Below, in pieces: positions 49,114-62,100 of a stretch of DNA of 64,000 nt. Position 1 is the first letter of the stretch. Each line of letters opens with the position of its first letter. The stretch comes from Mycolicibacterium baixiangningiae. GTDB taxonomy: Bacteria; Actinomycetota; Actinomycetes; Mycobacteriales; Mycobacteriaceae. The position numbers were made by a program, and so were the translations under genes. The stretch lies in the NCBI RefSeq assembly GCF_016313185.1, contig NZ_CP066218.1, positions 4,278,001 through 4,342,000 on the forward strand, in the 5' to 3' direction. Below the pieces are notes generated by a model. That model was not told the DNA's origin and did no database searches. It saw only the letters and a program-made list of their open reading frames with translations.

Positions 49114-51752
49114 CGCGCGCCTCCGACCTCGAACTGCTCACGCAGGAGGTGTTCGTCGAGCCGCAGTGTGACGCCATCGGTGTCGAGCTCGATGACGCCG
49201 TACCCGTCGACGTTGAACAACCGACGAACAGCCGCAAAGACCTGTCCTACATCGGCGGTGGGGATTCCGACAACGGCGGCCACCGTGTCTTGGTGAGCGC
49301 GGCCACCGCGATCCACGAGGGCGCGCAACACCGCTTCGGCGGTCCTGTCGTCAAGCGCCCGCCGACCTGCCATCCGCTTCTGCTCCGCGTACGTCGTCGA
49401 TGCCAGGACCGCTTCGACCAGTCCGGTAGGTGCTGCCGGTGCGGTGGGCAGCTCGCCGAGCTCAAATAACCCATCGCCCTGACCCGGTGCTGCCGCCTTC
49501 TTCGCCTTCTTGGGCTGCGGGGTGGACACCGGTGCCTCGGTGGCCGGGGTGCGACCGATGGGATCGTTCCACCACAAAGGGACCTGCGGTGCGGCCTGCT
49601 CCCACCCGGCAGCCCCGGTCGCTACGGCAGCAGCTTGAAACACGAGTACGGGGATCGTCAGCTCCGCGAGGCTGGCGCCACCGTGGTAGCCCGCGTGTCG
49701 AGGACCGTAGTGCGCGTCGTCGCGCCAGAGCAGCACCGCTTCACCGCATGGTGCGACCACTCGCGGACCGGACACAAGTACTTCGCCATCTCCAGCAGCG
49801 CCGGTCGAGACTTGTCGCCAACGGGACTCGGCACCGTTGACGCTCAGTGCCTCTGTACCGCGCTCGACAACGTGGCCGTGATCGGACGTCAGGATGACCG
49901 CGCGCCGAGCGGAGATCGCGGCCTCCAGGAGCGCTCGCAGTGGATCGAGCGAACGCAGATCCCAATCCCACGCTGACATGTCGTTCTTGTGGGTCGCGTC
50001 GTCGATTGCGTTGATCACCACTCCGACGACGGGCACCGCGGTGTCCCGGATCGCAGCGGTCAGATCGCCAGGCAGCGAAGCACCGCCTTCTGATCGAAGG
50101 TCGTTCTTGTGGAAGAGCTTTGCGCCCGGGAATGCGGTGGCCAGCCCGCGCTTCTCGTCCTCACCTGTGCCTGAGCGGATCTCACCACAAAACAGCGAAG
50201 TACGAGAGACGTTGGTAAGCGAAGGCAATGCCGCGACGAGTGACTGCCGCGCGTGCGTTGGGGCGGGGACCCACTCCACGAGGCCCAGCCGGGCAACCTC
50301 GGATGAGAGTGCTGTGGCTATCGCACTACTCATTCCGTCCAGCACGACGAGAAGTGCACCGCCTTGGCGGCGCCATGGATCGACGATCTCGGCTAACAGT
50401 CGCTCAACGCCAACCGCTCGTTGGCCGTCCGTCCCGTTGACTTGGTCCAGCCTCGATGCCGCAGCGCTGTCGCGCTGCTTGCGGCGAACGTGCACCTTGG
50501 CGAGTAGCTGTTGGTATGCCGCCGTGACAACGAGATCATTGGAGCCGTTCCACACGGCACCGACGGCGGCGTCTACCCATGCACCGTCGTTCATCTGCCG
50601 TTGGAGATCACTGCCGAGCGATGCCGAGGCATTCTCGGCGGTGGCAAGCCAACGATAAAGACGCACTGCCATCGTCGGAGCCTGCGAAGCATGTGCATCA
50701 CGGTGCTCTAGGACGCGAACGAGGGCTTCCTCGACCTTGTCACCGGAAGTCAGTGCCGATGCAAGTGCCCGAACACGAGCCAGATACCCAGGACGGAGGA
50801 CGGCCGACTGCTCGGCTCCCTCAGGCCAGCCCAGGTCACCGAGCAATGCTTCGGCTTGTTGTAAGGCGACACCCAGCTCGGGAGAGTTGTCCACCTCAAG
50901 GCGCAGCACTGCCGCCTTGGCTAGTCTCGCAATGGCTTTCGCAACGTCGACGGCCACCGCTTTCCCATCGACGAAGCCCTCGACCCGCACCCTCGCTGAA
51001 ACCTGTGTCTCGGTGGGCGGAGCGCCGTCCTCGGGCCACATGACGTCCAAGGCGAGGCCGACGGCAAGTGGGGTGACATGCTCGTTGCGCTGAGCGATCT
51101 GCAACGCAAGTGCTGCCGGATCGCCCAACTCGGTCCCAGCCCAATCAATCAGATGCCGCCTCAGCTGCGCATCAACCACGACCCACGCAGCACGCACGTT
51201 CCGTCGCCCGAGAGCCGTTAGGAGCAGAACGGCGTCAAGCTGAGCGTCAGCACCAAGACCGAGAACACGCGCGAGGAGAGAGCCGATGGCGTGGCGGGCG
51301 GTCAGCGCAGGTTCAACCGATCGCGGCCATCCGCCTGGTGGCTGGTGATCCAGTAATGCTGTTGCCGCCCAGTCCAGACGTCGGAGGTCGCGGCCGACCT
51401 CGATCGCCCCAGAGAACAGCCGAGGCACGGCCTGCCATTCGTCTGGCAGTTCGATTCCATACTTGTAGGAGCGCGACAGCACAGCGTCGCCAAGGTCCTC
51501 TGCCGGCCGGTCGGTCAGGACGATGGCCCGCTCGTCGGTTGCCAGCGAGGCAAGGATGTCGAGAACGGCAAGCTGGGATACGCCGGGAAGGACTCGGACG
51601 ACATCGTCTCCGACCTTGACATCTCCGTGGCGCCATTCGGGACGAGCGCGAAGGAGAAGGACTTGGGCGTCCGACTTGACCAGGTCTGCTGCTCGCTGCT
51701 GCACCATCGCCGGAGAGACGCTGACGGTGCGGACCTGCTCGCTCAGAGCCAT
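49110..51752 (-). CDS. pglZ: BREX type 2 phosphatase-fold protein PglZ
   Basis: The protein is 880 aa. The N-terminal half is an effector-like region. The alkaline phosphatase-superfamily PglZ domain spans about 465-700: [16 protein letters not shown] near 467 (metal Asp), [25 protein letters not shown] and [14 protein letters not shown] near 620 (Asp-His-x-His metal site). The C-terminus holds a winged-helix-like stretch ([31 protein letters not shown]). PglZ is essential for BREX and is needed to tolerate PglX. It overlaps pglY by 10 nt and brxD by 4 nt. Confidence 0.92.
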   Translation of the reverse strand: MALSEQVRTVSVSPAMVQQRAADLVKSDAQVLLLRARPEWRHGDVKVGDDVVRVLPGVSQLAVLDILASLATDERAIVLTDRPAEDLGDAVLSRSYKYGIELPDEWQAVPRLFSGAIEVGRDLRRLDWAATALLDHQPPGGWPRSVEPALTARHAIGSLLARVLGLGADAQLDAVLLLTALGRRNVRAAWVVVDAQLRRHLIDWAGTELGDPAALALQIAQRNEHVTPLAVGLALDVMWPEDGAPPTETQVSARVRVEGFVDGKAVAVDVAKAIARLAKAAVLRLEVDNSPELGVALQQAEALLGDLGWPEGAEQSAVLRPGYLARVRALASALTSGDKVEEALVRVLEHRDAHASQAPTMAVRLYRWLATAENASASLGSDLQRQMNDGAWVDAAVGAVWNGSNDLVVTAAYQQLLAKVHVRRKQRDSAAASRLDQVNGTDGQRAVGVERLLAEIVDPWRRQGGALLVVLDGMSSAIATALSSEVARLGLVEWVPAPTHARQSLVAALPSLTNVSRTSLFCGEIRSGTGEDEKRGLATAFPGAKLFHKNDLRSEGGASLPGDLTAAIRDTAVPVVGVVINAIDDATHKNDMSAWDWDLRSLDPLRALLEAAISARRAVILTSDHGHVVERGTEALSVNGAESRWRQVSTGAAGDGEVLVSGPRVVAPCGEAVLLWRDDAHYGPRHAGYHGGASLAELTIPVLVFQAAAVATGAAGWEQAAPQVPLWWNDPIGRTPATEAPVSTPQPKKAKKAAAPGQGDGLFELGELPTAPAAPTGLVEAVLASTTYAEQKRMAGRRALDDRTAEAVLRALVDRGGRAHQDTVAAVVGIPTADVGQVFAAVRRLFNVDGYGVIELDTDGVTLRLDEHLLREQFEVGGAR

Positions 51753-54700
51753 CGCCAGTCGATCCTTAGCTTCTTGCCCTCGACAGGACGGCTGAGTTCC
51801 TTTACAAGCTCCGCAAGGAGAGTCTCGAGCTGCGCCACTCGCTCAACCTCGACCGTGTGTTCCTGGCTCGCGCGTCTTTCAGTCTCCCGCTGTGCCTCTT
51901 CTTGCTGACGACGGAACTCCTCCTCCTGTTCGCGCAAGCGACGCTCGCGGTCGGCGGCCTCCTGCTCGCGCCGTCTGAGTTCCTCTTCCTGCTCGCGTCG
52001 AAGTTGATCCTCTTGCGCACGACGCGCCCGTTCCTGCTCCGCTGCGGGATCGTCGTCGGGCGGGGTTCCCTTGCCACGTTGGTCGACGAGAATTTGCGTG
52101 AACTCGTGAGCTGCCGCGGCAAGCGCGGGGGCCAGGTCGACATGCATCTGGTCGGCCTCGGCGGCGCTCCGCAACCCGGCAAGTGCGGTGACGACCCGCT
52201 CGCCCGTCAAGCTGGGAAGTTGGTTGAGGAGCTGCCAATTGGCACCTTGAAGAGCCGCCGCAACGTCCGCTGCGGAGGCCAGTGACCGGGCGAGGGGTTG
52301 AAGTTCATCGGGAAGGTCGAACTCGGCGATCACCCGTATCCGGTCGACGTGGTCGACATCGCGCAATGCCTCGACAACGTCCCGAGCGCGACGGGCGGTA
52401 CCCAGGCGCGGACTCACATCTCCTAGGCCGAGCACATCACTGTGGGCTTCCAGCGCGCCGACAAGGTCAGTCGCGCCCCGATCGAGTTGGCGCACCTTTG
52501 TCGCCAATTCGTCCCCGAGTCGCTGCACTGCACTGCTAGAGAGATGGTGCTCATTGGCGCCCATGCCAAAGATCGCCTTGACCCGCCTAAGCGCGTTGGT
52601 CCAATCCTCTTGGCTCGGGAGGACTGGCTCCCGGAGGGTGATGTCGTTGGCCAATCCGCCGATTCCGGGCGACCCTGCCGGCGACCCGTGGCGGAGGAGT
52701 TGCCTGTCGGTGAGCGCCACCCACGCGAGAATCAACAGATCCTGGGCATCGGCAGTCATGCCGGTGGGCGCAAGCGCGGCTCGCAATGTGCCGACGGTCG
52801 GGTCACCGCTGGCGAGGGCCTTGGTGAAGGCGTCATGCCACGCGAAGCGCACCGTATCCAGAACGTAGGTGACTTCACTCAGGGTGCCGACCCCGTACGC
52901 ATCGACCACCCTCCGCACCTTGCCCGCAGTGTTCCTCTCAACGGTGTCGATGCGGCCGCCTTTGACCATCGCCTCACGAGCTAGGTCGAGCACGGCGGTG
53001 AACTCAGCCCTGCGGACCTCGTCAGTACCTCGATCGACGTTGGGATGCTTCGCAAAACGCGCATCAAGGCCGCCGCCGAGGACCGCGACAACAGCGTCGG
53101 CGAAGGAAGGTGAAGACGGCTTCTGCGGGTCGAAGTCAGGCGCAAGTGTGACGAACGTGTTCCCTTCCGGCACCCGCTCCCCGAGATGGTCGTCAGTCGC
53201 CGCGTCAATGCCGTAAGACTGGCGCAACGCGAGCACGATCTGGTCGCGCAGCGAGTCCCGTTGGTTGGCGAGCTGACGCCGGGCGGGTTCTCGGTCGTTT
53301 ACCGGTAGAGACGTCGAATACTGGTCGAACCGTGCCCCGGTCAACAGGTAGTCGAGGACGACAAGCTTGCCGATGTCATCCATGCGGGTGGCGGTCAGGA
53401 AGTGAGGCAGCCACGCGATCGTGTCGCTCTCCAGACCATCCTGCTTGAGTTGCACGAGGCGAAGCACGTCGTCAGATGGCGGGTGGCCGGCATCATCAAA
53501 CGGAAAGTCGACGACAAGCTTCCAGCGTCCATCCGTCGCTAGCAGCGCAGCATCCGGAAGTGCGCGTGCGTCACGGACATTGCCGAAGACGACGTCGACC
53601 TCCCGCTTCTGACCGCGCCATACGTGCGTCAACGAATACTCGCTACCCAACACGCCCGTCAGAGAAGCACCCACCTGCTCGGCGAGCAGGCGCCGCAGCA
53701 GGCCGCGCCGGTTCTCGTGGGTGTCCTCGTTCTGGACGTGGACGAGAACCGAGTCATAGTCGACACCAGACAGTTGCAAGGTGATGACTGGGTCACTCGT
53801 CTGCGAACCGACAGTGATCTCACCGAACTCTGCCCGCCAGTCGCGTGCAAGCGCGACGACCTGGACCGCTTCATGGCCAGGAATCATCGAGATCACGGTG
53901 CCGAAGTTGAGCGCCGCCAACTTCGAGGCGGTGAGATCCTTCAGCGAGGCTGACCCAGGGGCGATGGCCGCAACGAGAAGCGTCTTGGCAAGCCGGTCGT
54001 CACGACGAAAGGCGTGGTCCCGGGCCAACCGCTTCGCTTCCACTTCAGTGAGGCTGTGCCTGTTCAGGAGATACGGGCGCATCTTGCGGGTGTAGAAGGT
54101 GCGCGCAACACGGAACAGGTTCTTCATGTCGTCGGTCAGCGGCTCGGCATCGCCAAGCACGACCACGTCGAAGAGGTCTCCGACCGGGATGACGTCACCG
54201 ACGGTCAACTCGTCACGACCCCGCGACAGCAACTCGCTCATGATCTTCAGCGCGGTGCGTTCTCGCTGCATGATCGACGAGAGCGCGACCATCGCATCCA
54301 CCAGAGCGGGTGAGAACGGGTAGACCTGCTCGAAATCGACTGCGGCGGAACCAGCTTCGTCGGTGAGCAAGTGCTTGAAGGCCACCGGGTTCGCGCGCAC
54401 GCGAGCGACGGCGGCGGCAAGGGCATCTCGCCCAGTCTCGGCAGTCGGCTCCAACAGTCGTTTGTGCACGATCTGAGGAAGGTTGGCCGCAGCCAGGGTG
54501 ATCTTCTCGAACCGGCCCTCCCACCATTGAAACGAGTCATCCAGCGCGACTTGCTCGGCGCCAACCGCGCCACCGCCCAGAAAGTCCTTCAGATTGCGCT
54601 GACGAGCAACAAAAGACGCCAACGGAATCGGCAGTGCACCGATGCCCGTCTCGACGAGCTTGGCAACCTTCGAGGTCTCGGTCTGAATGAAGGCGGTGTC

Positions 54701-55525
54701 TCGCAAGTGGTTTGCCAGCCACAGCACAAGTTCGTCGAGGAAGAGCACAACCCCCTCGTAGCCGAGGCCCTTGGCGTGCTCGGTCATCGCTTGGAGACCG
54801 TCCGTCATCTCCAGCCAGGTCCCGGTGTTCTCAAAGGCTGGGAAATACGTACGAACAAGATAGGCGACCACACGCTGACGGTCGGCGTCTCCTGCTGGTT
54901 TGACCCGGGCGGCGTCATACAAGTCAGGCGTCAAGGTGGCGGCGAACGTGCCCCAGCCAGACGAACCCGAGCCGCTCGCCTCAAACCGAGCGAAGAACTG
55001 CTCGTCGCCGAGCTGCGAACGCAACTGATCGGCGTTCTCGAACAACGAATCCGAACGGTGCAACACCGGAGCGGGCGCGTCGGGATACCGCTTCTTCATG
55101 GTGGCGAGGTAGCCACCGAAAAGGGCCGACTCGAAGGATTCAGCCCCGATGAGGTGGTAGTCGATCGCGAGCAGTTTGCGGCTGAGCAGTGCCTCGTGCT
55201 TGGCGACCTGGGCTTGGAGTCCAGGAAGTGCCTTAGCCTGCGCGTTGCCAGAAAGCAGCAGATGCATGACCGCCATGTAGTGCGACTTACCGGATCCGAA
55301 CGAGCCGTGGATGAAAGCACCCTTGGACGAACCGCTCGACAGGGTGGCCTCGACCAGCGTCAGCCCCTTCTCGAACGACTCCGCGATCGACTCGGTGACC
55401 ACATAGTCAGCGAGCGTTTGAGACGCGGCCTCTTGCGCGCGGTGGATCTGGAGGACGAAGTCGTCGTCATGGACGGCGAGCGGGATGTCGATCGCGTCCC
55501 GCAACGGCAATGACAAGTCGGTCAT
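51743..55525 (-). CDS. pglY: BREX type 2 P-loop ATPase PglY
   Basis: The protein is 1260 aa. Walker A is [17 protein letters not shown] near residues 73-81 and a Walker B-like stretch [16 protein letters not shown] near 265. The long middle resembles BrxC-type ATPases. Near the C-terminus (about 1160-1235) a very charged Arg/Glu/Gln heptad-rich region ([21 protein letters not shown] and following) predicts a long coiled coil, ending in a short basic tail. It is the large motor of the BREX complex. ATG overlaps pglX by 4 nt. Confidence 0.92.
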   Translation of the reverse strand: MTDLSLPLRDAIDIPLAVHDDDFVLQIHRAQEAASQTLADYVVTESIAESFEKGLTLVEATLSSGSSKGAFIHGSFGSGKSHYMAVMHLLLSGNAQAKALPGLQAQVAKHEALLSRKLLAIDYHLIGAESFESALFGGYLATMKKRYPDAPAPVLHRSDSLFENADQLRSQLGDEQFFARFEASGSGSSGWGTFAATLTPDLYDAARVKPAGDADRQRVVAYLVRTYFPAFENTGTWLEMTDGLQAMTEHAKGLGYEGVVLFLDELVLWLANHLRDTAFIQTETSKVAKLVETGIGALPIPLASFVARQRNLKDFLGGGAVGAEQVALDDSFQWWEGRFEKITLAAANLPQIVHKRLLEPTAETGRDALAAAVARVRANPVAFKHLLTDEAGSAAVDFEQVYPFSPALVDAMVALSSIMQRERTALKIMSELLSRGRDELTVGDVIPVGDLFDVVVLGDAEPLTDDMKNLFRVARTFYTRKMRPYLLNRHSLTEVEAKRLARDHAFRRDDRLAKTLLVAAIAPGSASLKDLTASKLAALNFGTVISMIPGHEAVQVVALARDWRAEFGEITVGSQTSDPVITLQLSGVDYDSVLVHVQNEDTHENRRGLLRRLLAEQVGASLTGVLGSEYSLTHVWRGQKREVDVVFGNVRDARALPDAALLATDGRWKLVVDFPFDDAGHPPSDDVLRLVQLKQDGLESDTIAWLPHFLTATRMDDIGKLVVLDYLLTGARFDQYSTSLPVNDREPARRQLANQRDSLRDQIVLALRQSYGIDAATDDHLGERVPEGNTFVTLAPDFDPQKPSSPSFADAVVAVLGGGLDARFAKHPNVDRGTDEVRRAEFTAVLDLAREAMVKGGRIDTVERNTAGKVRRVVDAYGVGTLSEVTYVLDTVRFAWHDAFTKALASGDPTVGTLRAALAPTGMTADAQDLLILAWVALTDRQLLRHGSPAGSPGIGGLANDITLREPVLPSQEDWTNALRRVKAIFGMGANEHHLSSSAVQRLGDELATKVRQLDRGATDLVGALEAHSDVLGLGDVSPRLGTARRARDVVEALRDVDHVDRIRVIAEFDLPDELQPLARSLASAADVAAALQGANWQLLNQLPSLTGERVVTALAGLRSAAEADQMHVDLAPALAAAAHEFTQILVDQRGKGTPPDDDPAAEQERARRAQEDQLRREQEEELRRREQEAADRERRLREQEEEFRRQQEEAQRETERRASQEHTVEVERVAQLETLLAELVKELSRPVEGKKLRIDWRWL

Positions 55526-58500
55526 CTGGACGCCCTCCGTCCACGGGTCGCGGCCGGCGGCGTCGATGCCGTCACCTGATCGCGCGTCTTCTCCATACGG
55601 GCAAGGTACTGGTCAACGACGCCCGCGATGACCGCGGCCGGGCTGGCTCCGAACTGCGGCTCGATCTCCGAGTGCCACTGCGCCAGCCAGGGTTCCAACT
55701 CCACCAGCCCCGCCACCAGCGGCACCAGGGCGGCATCGTCGGCGCCGAGCGCCTGCTGTGCAGGAATCTCACGGGCGAGCGCCAGCGCTTGGTCGCGATG
55801 GGACCAACCGGCCCAGCCGAGCACCGGCGTCGGGTCGCCTTCTCTCGCGACGGCCGGGTAGGCGATGAAGCGTTCCTTCGGGACATCGAGCTTGCCTCGG
55901 GCCTTCCAGTACGTCGCCTTCGCGAAATCGCCTTGGCTGTACTTCGGGGGCACCGGGATGGTCACCTTCTCGCCAGCGTCCTCTCGCCGCTGCAAACCCC
56001 AAACCTCCTGCCACACCCGGTATTTCTCAATACCTGCGGGCTTATACCGGTAGGCAGCCAGGAACGGCACCGCCTCATCTGCAATCAAACCTCCGATCAC
56101 GGCGGCAAGATCTGGCTCAGCAGTGCCGGTGAGTGCACGAGAGAGTTCCTTGAGCACCGTGTCTGCACGGAGCAAGTCAGCGAGGTCGGCCACCGACCTA
56201 GCGATTGGCCCCTGCGGGTCCTGCCAAAGCACTGGATCCTCAAGCCGGTCAAGGATTGCAGCTTGCAGAGCCCCTGTGCGCTGCGTGTCCCATGCGGTGG
56301 TGGCCCAGCGGCGCTTGAACTCCGACTTCTCCAACAATCGAATGGACTTGTCGGATTTTATCAAGTCAAGCCGACGCTGTACGAGGGCCTTGTAGTCCTC
56401 CGGCCACGAGTCGGGCAGTTCAGTGATCGGAGTCGAACCATGACGCTCGAACCAAGCCGCCTCCTCAATACCATCGTCGACACGACGGGCAAGGTCGATC
56501 TCAAACGCCCGCTGGCCCAACGAAATCCCGTCGATCGCGGAGCCGGGGTACGTGAGGTCGGCATCAATCAAGCCATAAAGCCGGTAGACCCCCCAATCCA
56601 ACTCCTCCTGCTCGAAAAACAGTCGCTCCCGAAGCCGACGCCACTCGGCTTCCGCCATCAACAGCGCATCGATAAGACTAACCGTCTTCTCGGCGGACCA
56701 GGTCTCGACCAACGCCGCCGGTGTGGTGACGCATAGCTGTCGCGCCAGAGTGTCGAGCGTCCTCGGGCGGTCTAGAAGCAACTTTGAAGGGAGCGGAACG
56801 CGCGCCACGTTTGTACTGTTGAAGGCGTACGTTCGAAGCCAAGGCGTGTCCGCGTCACCGCCCTTTTTCTGAGCAACCTGCTTGAGCCAGAAACACACCG
56901 TCGAGGAGTTCAGGACCCCCAGCAGCTCTAAGTGCTCCTCCTCGGTCGCACCGGCCGCGAGCTTGATCGCTGGCGCTGTCTGCTTGAATACCTTCCCTCC
57001 GCGGTCTAGGACAAAATGGTTGTGCGTCGCAATTTCAGCGAAGGTGATTGCTACAGATGCTCGCGCAGACCAACGCGTGAACTGCATGTATTCGGTCCAA
57101 CGGAGGCCAGCATCCGCCATCTTCCCTTGGAAAGTTCGCCGGTCGGCCAAAGGCGTTCGCCACGGCCAGAGGTGGCAATCCAACGCGGTGCTAGGACTCA
57201 GATCGCTCTCGTAAGGAAAAACAATGGCCTCGGTCCCCCTCATAGCGAAGTCTCGCAGGTTCTCGCCAACGACGAATGCGCGCATGTAAGGAGTAATCTG
57301 TTGCTCTCTAGCGAGAAGCCTTGAGCGCATGAATACTTCGTCTGCACCGGCCCGGATTGCACCGCCTACTCCCACGTCGAGCATATTCTCCAAGCGTTTC
57401 GCGGCGGCAACTTCGATCGCAGAGAACACATCACTCGCTCCGCCCCCACTGAGAGACCAAGGGTGGGTTGTTAGGAGAGCGCGATCGAGGTCTAGAACGG
57501 TGACATAGTCGCCGTCGAATCCCGGTCCCTCAAGGTGCTCGCTGAGCTCAGTCCATACCGGACCCGTCGCCGGATTATCGAGCTTCCCGGGGTCGTCCCG
57601 TTTCCCAAGCACTGCCCGCACAGACTGAGAAACCGGCCTGCGACGCCGGCCAAACAGGATCACCGTCGGAGTGCCGTCAAAGTTGTGTCCGGGCATCCAG
57701 GCACCAGAACTGTCGATTACCGCGGTCAGGTCGACTGGATTGCCGATGTCGTGGCCGGCGAACAGGTACTCGATGAGCTTCTTGCCGAACTCGCGCTTCA
57801 TGAATGAGTTCGAGGTGATCTGCCCTACGTAACCAGCCCCCTGGCCCTGCTCGCCTCGAATCGCCAGCCGGAACAGTAACTCCATAAATGGGACGGACAG
57901 AGCGTACTGCCGCACGGCCGTCTCATAGGCGATCCGGTACAGCGCGTTGAGCGCTTTGTCCTTGGGGGTGATGTACGGCGGGTTACCGACAACGACGTGG
58001 TACTGACCTGGCTGGAGGATGCCGAAGTACTCGTTGAGGTCCTCGGTGTCATAGCTGAACGCAGGCCCAGCTTCGTCGTCATCGAAGTCGAAGGTCTGAT
58101 CCAGGCTGCCTCGGACACCAAGAAGGGAGTCACCGATGGCAAGCCGGAAACCCATCGGAGGCACACCTACCAGGGAGCGTTCTCCGGTCGCCTTCAAGCC
58201 GGCGACGGTAAGGCGGAACCGTGCGATCGCTACTGCGAAGGGGTTGATGTCGACACCGTTAATCGACGCCATCGCACGACGCACCCGCTCCTTGGCGTCG
58301 AGACCGGGCGCAGCTTCAAGCCATGCTTGGTTGAGTCGCTCAAACGCCCCGAGCAGGAAGTGGCCGGAGCCGCAGGACGGGTCGATGAGTTTGAGCCCGT
58401 CGAGTCCGAACTCCGCGACCGCTGGGGTCAGCGTCTGGTCAAGGATGAATTCCTCCACGAACACCGGCGTCTGCAAAAGTGCGTAGGTCTTCTTGGCGTG

Positions 58501-59109
58501 CTCGGAGAGGTCTTGGTAGAGGTCGCCGAGGAATCGGGTCTCCAGGTTGGAGTCGGTGAAGTCGTGAACCAGGGTGCCCTCGTCTTTCGTGCGACGCCAG
58601 AACGCGATTAGCGCCGTCGCGGACTCCGGGCTGATCTCGGCCTTCCACACGGGGTTGTGCTTCACGTCGACTAGGGCAGCGCCAGCAGGCTGCGCAGCGA
58701 GCACGCCGAAGCCGTGCTGGAGCCAGTGACGACGATTGTGAGTGGGGTTGTCGCGGAAGTACGCGGTGAGGTTCTCCTCTGCGCGCTGCACCCGATCACC
58801 GGGGCCGGCGATCCAGCCGACCGCTGTCGGCAGTCCGTCGATCTTGGCGCCGACGACTAGGTCGTTGTCCTCGCAGAAGCGCAGGAAGGTCGTCGAGACG
58901 ATCCACGCGACGGCGGCTTGGTCGACTTCGTTGTCGCGCCAGTCCACCCAGGACCAGCCGGTGCGCTCACGGCGGAAGGCTTCGGCGTACTCCTCCTTTA
59001 ACCGCACGCCCCAGGCGTTCGACGGGTCCTCTGCGCGCTGCTTCAGGTCAGCTTGAAGGAGCTTGAGCTGGCCCTTGAGGTCGGCGAGGAGGGTGGACGA
59101 GTTGATCAC
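55522..59109 (-). CDS. pglX: BREX type 2 adenine-specific DNA methyltransferase PglX
   Basis: The protein is 1195 aa from a GTG overlapping the pglW stop. SAM motif I is [17 protein letters not shown] near 245-260, and the catalytic NPPY ([13 protein letters not shown]) lies near 375. A type II N6-adenine methyltransferase core runs to about 480. The target-recognition region (about 540-770, from the segment encoded at 56.8-57.5 kb) is followed by a long helical C-terminal half. It marks host DNA at one strand of a short site so that BREX acts only on unmodified phage DNA. Known toxicity without PglZ explains the strict operon coupling. Confidence 0.93.
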   Translation of the reverse strand: MINSSTLLADLKGQLKLLQADLKQRAEDPSNAWGVRLKEEYAEAFRRERTGWSWVDWRDNEVDQAAVAWIVSTTFLRFCEDNDLVVGAKIDGLPTAVGWIAGPGDRVQRAEENLTAYFRDNPTHNRRHWLQHGFGVLAAQPAGAALVDVKHNPVWKAEISPESATALIAFWRRTKDEGTLVHDFTDSNLETRFLGDLYQDLSEHAKKTYALLQTPVFVEEFILDQTLTPAVAEFGLDGLKLIDPSCGSGHFLLGAFERLNQAWLEAAPGLDAKERVRRAMASINGVDINPFAVAIARFRLTVAGLKATGERSLVGVPPMGFRLAIGDSLLGVRGSLDQTFDFDDDEAGPAFSYDTEDLNEYFGILQPGQYHVVVGNPPYITPKDKALNALYRIAYETAVRQYALSVPFMELLFRLAIRGEQGQGAGYVGQITSNSFMKREFGKKLIEYLFAGHDIGNPVDLTAVIDSSGAWMPGHNFDGTPTVILFGRRRRPVSQSVRAVLGKRDDPGKLDNPATGPVWTELSEHLEGPGFDGDYVTVLDLDRALLTTHPWSLSGGGASDVFSAIEVAAAKRLENMLDVGVGGAIRAGADEVFMRSRLLAREQQITPYMRAFVVGENLRDFAMRGTEAIVFPYESDLSPSTALDCHLWPWRTPLADRRTFQGKMADAGLRWTEYMQFTRWSARASVAITFAEIATHNHFVLDRGGKVFKQTAPAIKLAAGATEEEHLELLGVLNSSTVCFWLKQVAQKKGGDADTPWLRTYAFNSTNVARVPLPSKLLLDRPRTLDTLARQLCVTTPAALVETWSAEKTVSLIDALLMAEAEWRRLRERLFFEQEELDWGVYRLYGLIDADLTYPGSAIDGISLGQRAFEIDLARRVDDGIEEAAWFERHGSTPITELPDSWPEDYKALVQRRLDLIKSDKSIRLLEKSEFKRRWATTAWDTQRTGALQAAILDRLEDPVLWQDPQGPIARSVADLADLLRADTVLKELSRALTGTAEPDLAAVIGGLIADEAVPFLAAYRYKPAGIEKYRVWQEVWGLQRREDAGEKVTIPVPPKYSQGDFAKATYWKARGKLDVPKERFIAYPAVAREGDPTPVLGWAGWSHRDQALALAREIPAQQALGADDAALVPLVAGLVELEPWLAQWHSEIEPQFGASPAAVIAGVVDQYLARMEKTRDQVTASTPPAATRGRRASR

Positions 59110-62100
59110 TTTCGGGCTCCTGGGGTACTGCGAGTGAGTGCGGGCTCCGTGAGCAGCGAGAGGTCTGCGGGCAGCTCAACCCAGCCACTTGGACCGAGCG
59201 GCACGGGCTTGCCCTCCAGCAACGGGACGGCCTGGTTGCCCTGCTTGGCGACGAGCAGCCAACGGGCCGCGGGGCGCGGCGTGCCCACATCGAGCAGAGT
59301 TGAGAGCAGCCCAGCCATGCCGTATCGGACAAGGGGGCCAGCATTGAGGATGAGTAACGGCTTGGCGCTTGCGCGCCTTTCCTCCCAGTTCGGTATCACT
59401 GCCTGCTGCACAAGACCGACGAGTATCGACCAGTCCTCGCTGCCCTTCTGCTTGGCATCTGCGCCGAGAACGACCTCCCAGCTTGCTCCGCCCTGTTCGG
59501 CGAGTGCGCGCGCCGCATTCACGACAAGTGACGCGACATCGAGCACTTCGACGCCGTACCGCTTCGGGAGTTCGTGTGCCGCCTTCACATATCGCTTAGG
59601 TGGCGTGGTCAGAGTGAGTGCGCCGTTGCGTGAGAGCGACTCTTCCAGCTTCGTCGCCGCCTCGGCGACATCGACCGGCGCAAAGACTGTGAGGCCCGTG
59701 CCGGTACGGGTGGTAGACCGCGCCTCGGAAGCCAACTCGTAGACGCCGTTGCGGTTCACCACCCCGGGCAGCACCGCAGAGACGAGAGCGTCGAGTCGAT
59801 GCGACGCGGCCGGGAGCTCTACTTGCGGGAAACGAGCAGCCACGCTGCGCCTGACGGAGGACTCGCTGATGCGCCGGCCAGGTTTCCCGCGTAGTGCCCG
59901 CTCCGCCGCCTGCTGTGGATCGAGATCGACTGGGTACAGCTCATCGAATCCCGAGACTGCAGCCTTCGTCGAGATAGAGGCAGCCAGGGTGAGCAGTTGA
60001 CGGCCGGTCAGGACGGTTAGCGTCGAAGCACCAGATTCGGTCACGATGTCGCACAGGGCTGCGTTCGCAGTTGCGCAGGGAACGACACCGCTCACGACGA
60101 GTTCATCGGCTCTGCGTCCCAGCTCGATAGCCGTCTCCGTCAGGATGTCGGCTGGCGGGAACTCTTGCCCTGACTCGTCAGGGTCCGCAGTTTCGCGTAG
60201 GGCAATGACATCCGCGCGCTTGCCGATGCCTCGCCGAAGTTCCAACGTTGGCTCGGGCATGCGCGCATCGACCTCATAGGCCGAGCGCAGCAGGGCCGCT
60301 CCTTGCCGGAGTCGCTCCTCCCCGTCGAGCAGGGAACCGCGTTGGGCAACCAAAGCGTTCGCAAGGGACGTCACCGCCATCACTCGACCGCCGCGGGCGA
60401 GGAGGGTGGCTGCTTCAGCGATCACGCCGTCGATGGCAGGGCCGACCTTCTTGCCCCACGTCGTGACTGCTTGGTCCACGGCATGCGCGACCCGGTCGCG
60501 AGTAATCCCAAGCGATTGGGCTGTGTCCCCCGTGGACGGCCATTCGCCTGGAGCCACGCCGCCCGCCAGCCCGAGGAGTCGCTCGATCACAGTCAGCTCT
60601 GCACCCTTGAGTTGGCCCAGAAGCAAGGAGACGAGTCGCTCTGTGCCCATCGGCTGATCAGCGGTGACCTCTCCCGCACCGCTGAGCCGTGAACGCCAGC
60701 CGCGAATCCTCGCCTGAATCTCCTTGCGGAAGGTCTCCCCAAGACCGCGAATCGAGTTGATCCGGGTCGGGTGAACACCCAGGAGTTGCCCCACAGTCGC
60801 CACCTCGAGCCGCGAGACGGCGGACAACGCCCGAGCGGACAGACCCGCGCGCTCCAACGGAGTGTCGAGCGTGGCAGCGTCGGCGAGGTCGTCGCTTCCA
60901 CCCGCGCCGTCCTCCTCCGTGTCGAGGGCAGCGAATACGCCCTGCCAAGCGACTGCCAACTCATCGGCACTGCTGAACCTAGTTCCTGCGCCCGGGCTGA
61001 GAGCACGTTGGAAGAGAGCAGTGAGTTGAGTCGCGACGGCTGGCTCGAAGCTCGTCGGCTCGATGATCGGCGGGTCGCTGGGATCGGCGGGGCGTCCCGC
61101 ACCCTCGCCCCACCACGGCAGCTGACCGGTCGCCATCTCGAAGAGGGTGATCGAGACAGCCCACAGCTCGGCCGCGCGGTCGTACTTCTGGCGCCGACCA
61201 CGGCCGAGGTAGGGGTCGAGATAGCTCGGCGTTCCAGATGCCGTGTTGTCCACGCTCTCGCTTGCTAGCGAGAAGTCGAACAGAACCAGAGACGGCCTTC
61301 TAGTGCCGGGATCCGGGGTGATGCCCAAGTTGGCCGGCTTGATGTCTCGGTGGAAGACACCCTGGGACTCCAGGTAGATCATCGCTTCCAGCAACTGGCT
61401 GCCGTACTGCTCAAGTTGGCCCACCGTCGCCCGACCCTCTTTGGACAGCCGCGTGGCCAGGGTTTCCTTGCCGGCGTCGGTGAGCAGAAGTGCGCGTCTG
61501 TCCCCGACGTCGAGCGGGCCTGCGACGAGTCGCACCACCCGGCGGTGGTCGAGTGCTCTCAGCGCGTCGGCTTCGAGCGAGAGCCTGCGCCCCGCCGACT
61601 CAGTGCGAGCGACCTTGAGGACGAGCTCGCGGCCGGGGTCCTCGGAGTCGATGTCCTGGACGGCGAGTGCGACTCCGCTGGAACCTTCACCACGACGGCT
61701 GGTGACGATGAAGCGGTCGGCAACGATGTCGTCCTTCTGCGCGTCGACGGGGTCGTCCACCGGTGTCGGGTCGTCGACTTGGTCCCCTCGACGAAGCTCG
61801 TCGCTCGCGACCCGAAGGAGTTCCAGCACTTCCTCAATGGTCGACAATCGTTCTGATTCGACAGAGCGGGTCGCCATCGCAATGACGTCGGCCACGCTGT
61901 CGGGCATGCCCGGCGACGCCGCGCGCGGGTCATGTGCGCCCGCCTCCGACAGCCGCTGCTCCAGCTCGACAATCGTCTCGGCGGGTGGCCTCCCCGTCAG
62001 GAGGAGATAGGCAAGGACTCCGAATCCGTAGACGTCGAGCGGAATCGGCGGGAGTCCTTCGACGGAATGGCGGGCCTCCGGTGCGAGCCAGATCCAGTCG

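Noticed and set aside
51857..52285. Plus-strand 142-codon frame rich in Leu/Phe, looking like a membrane protein
   Set aside because: It is the antisense of the Glu/Arg-rich coiled coil of pglY; complementary codons give hydrophobic residues.
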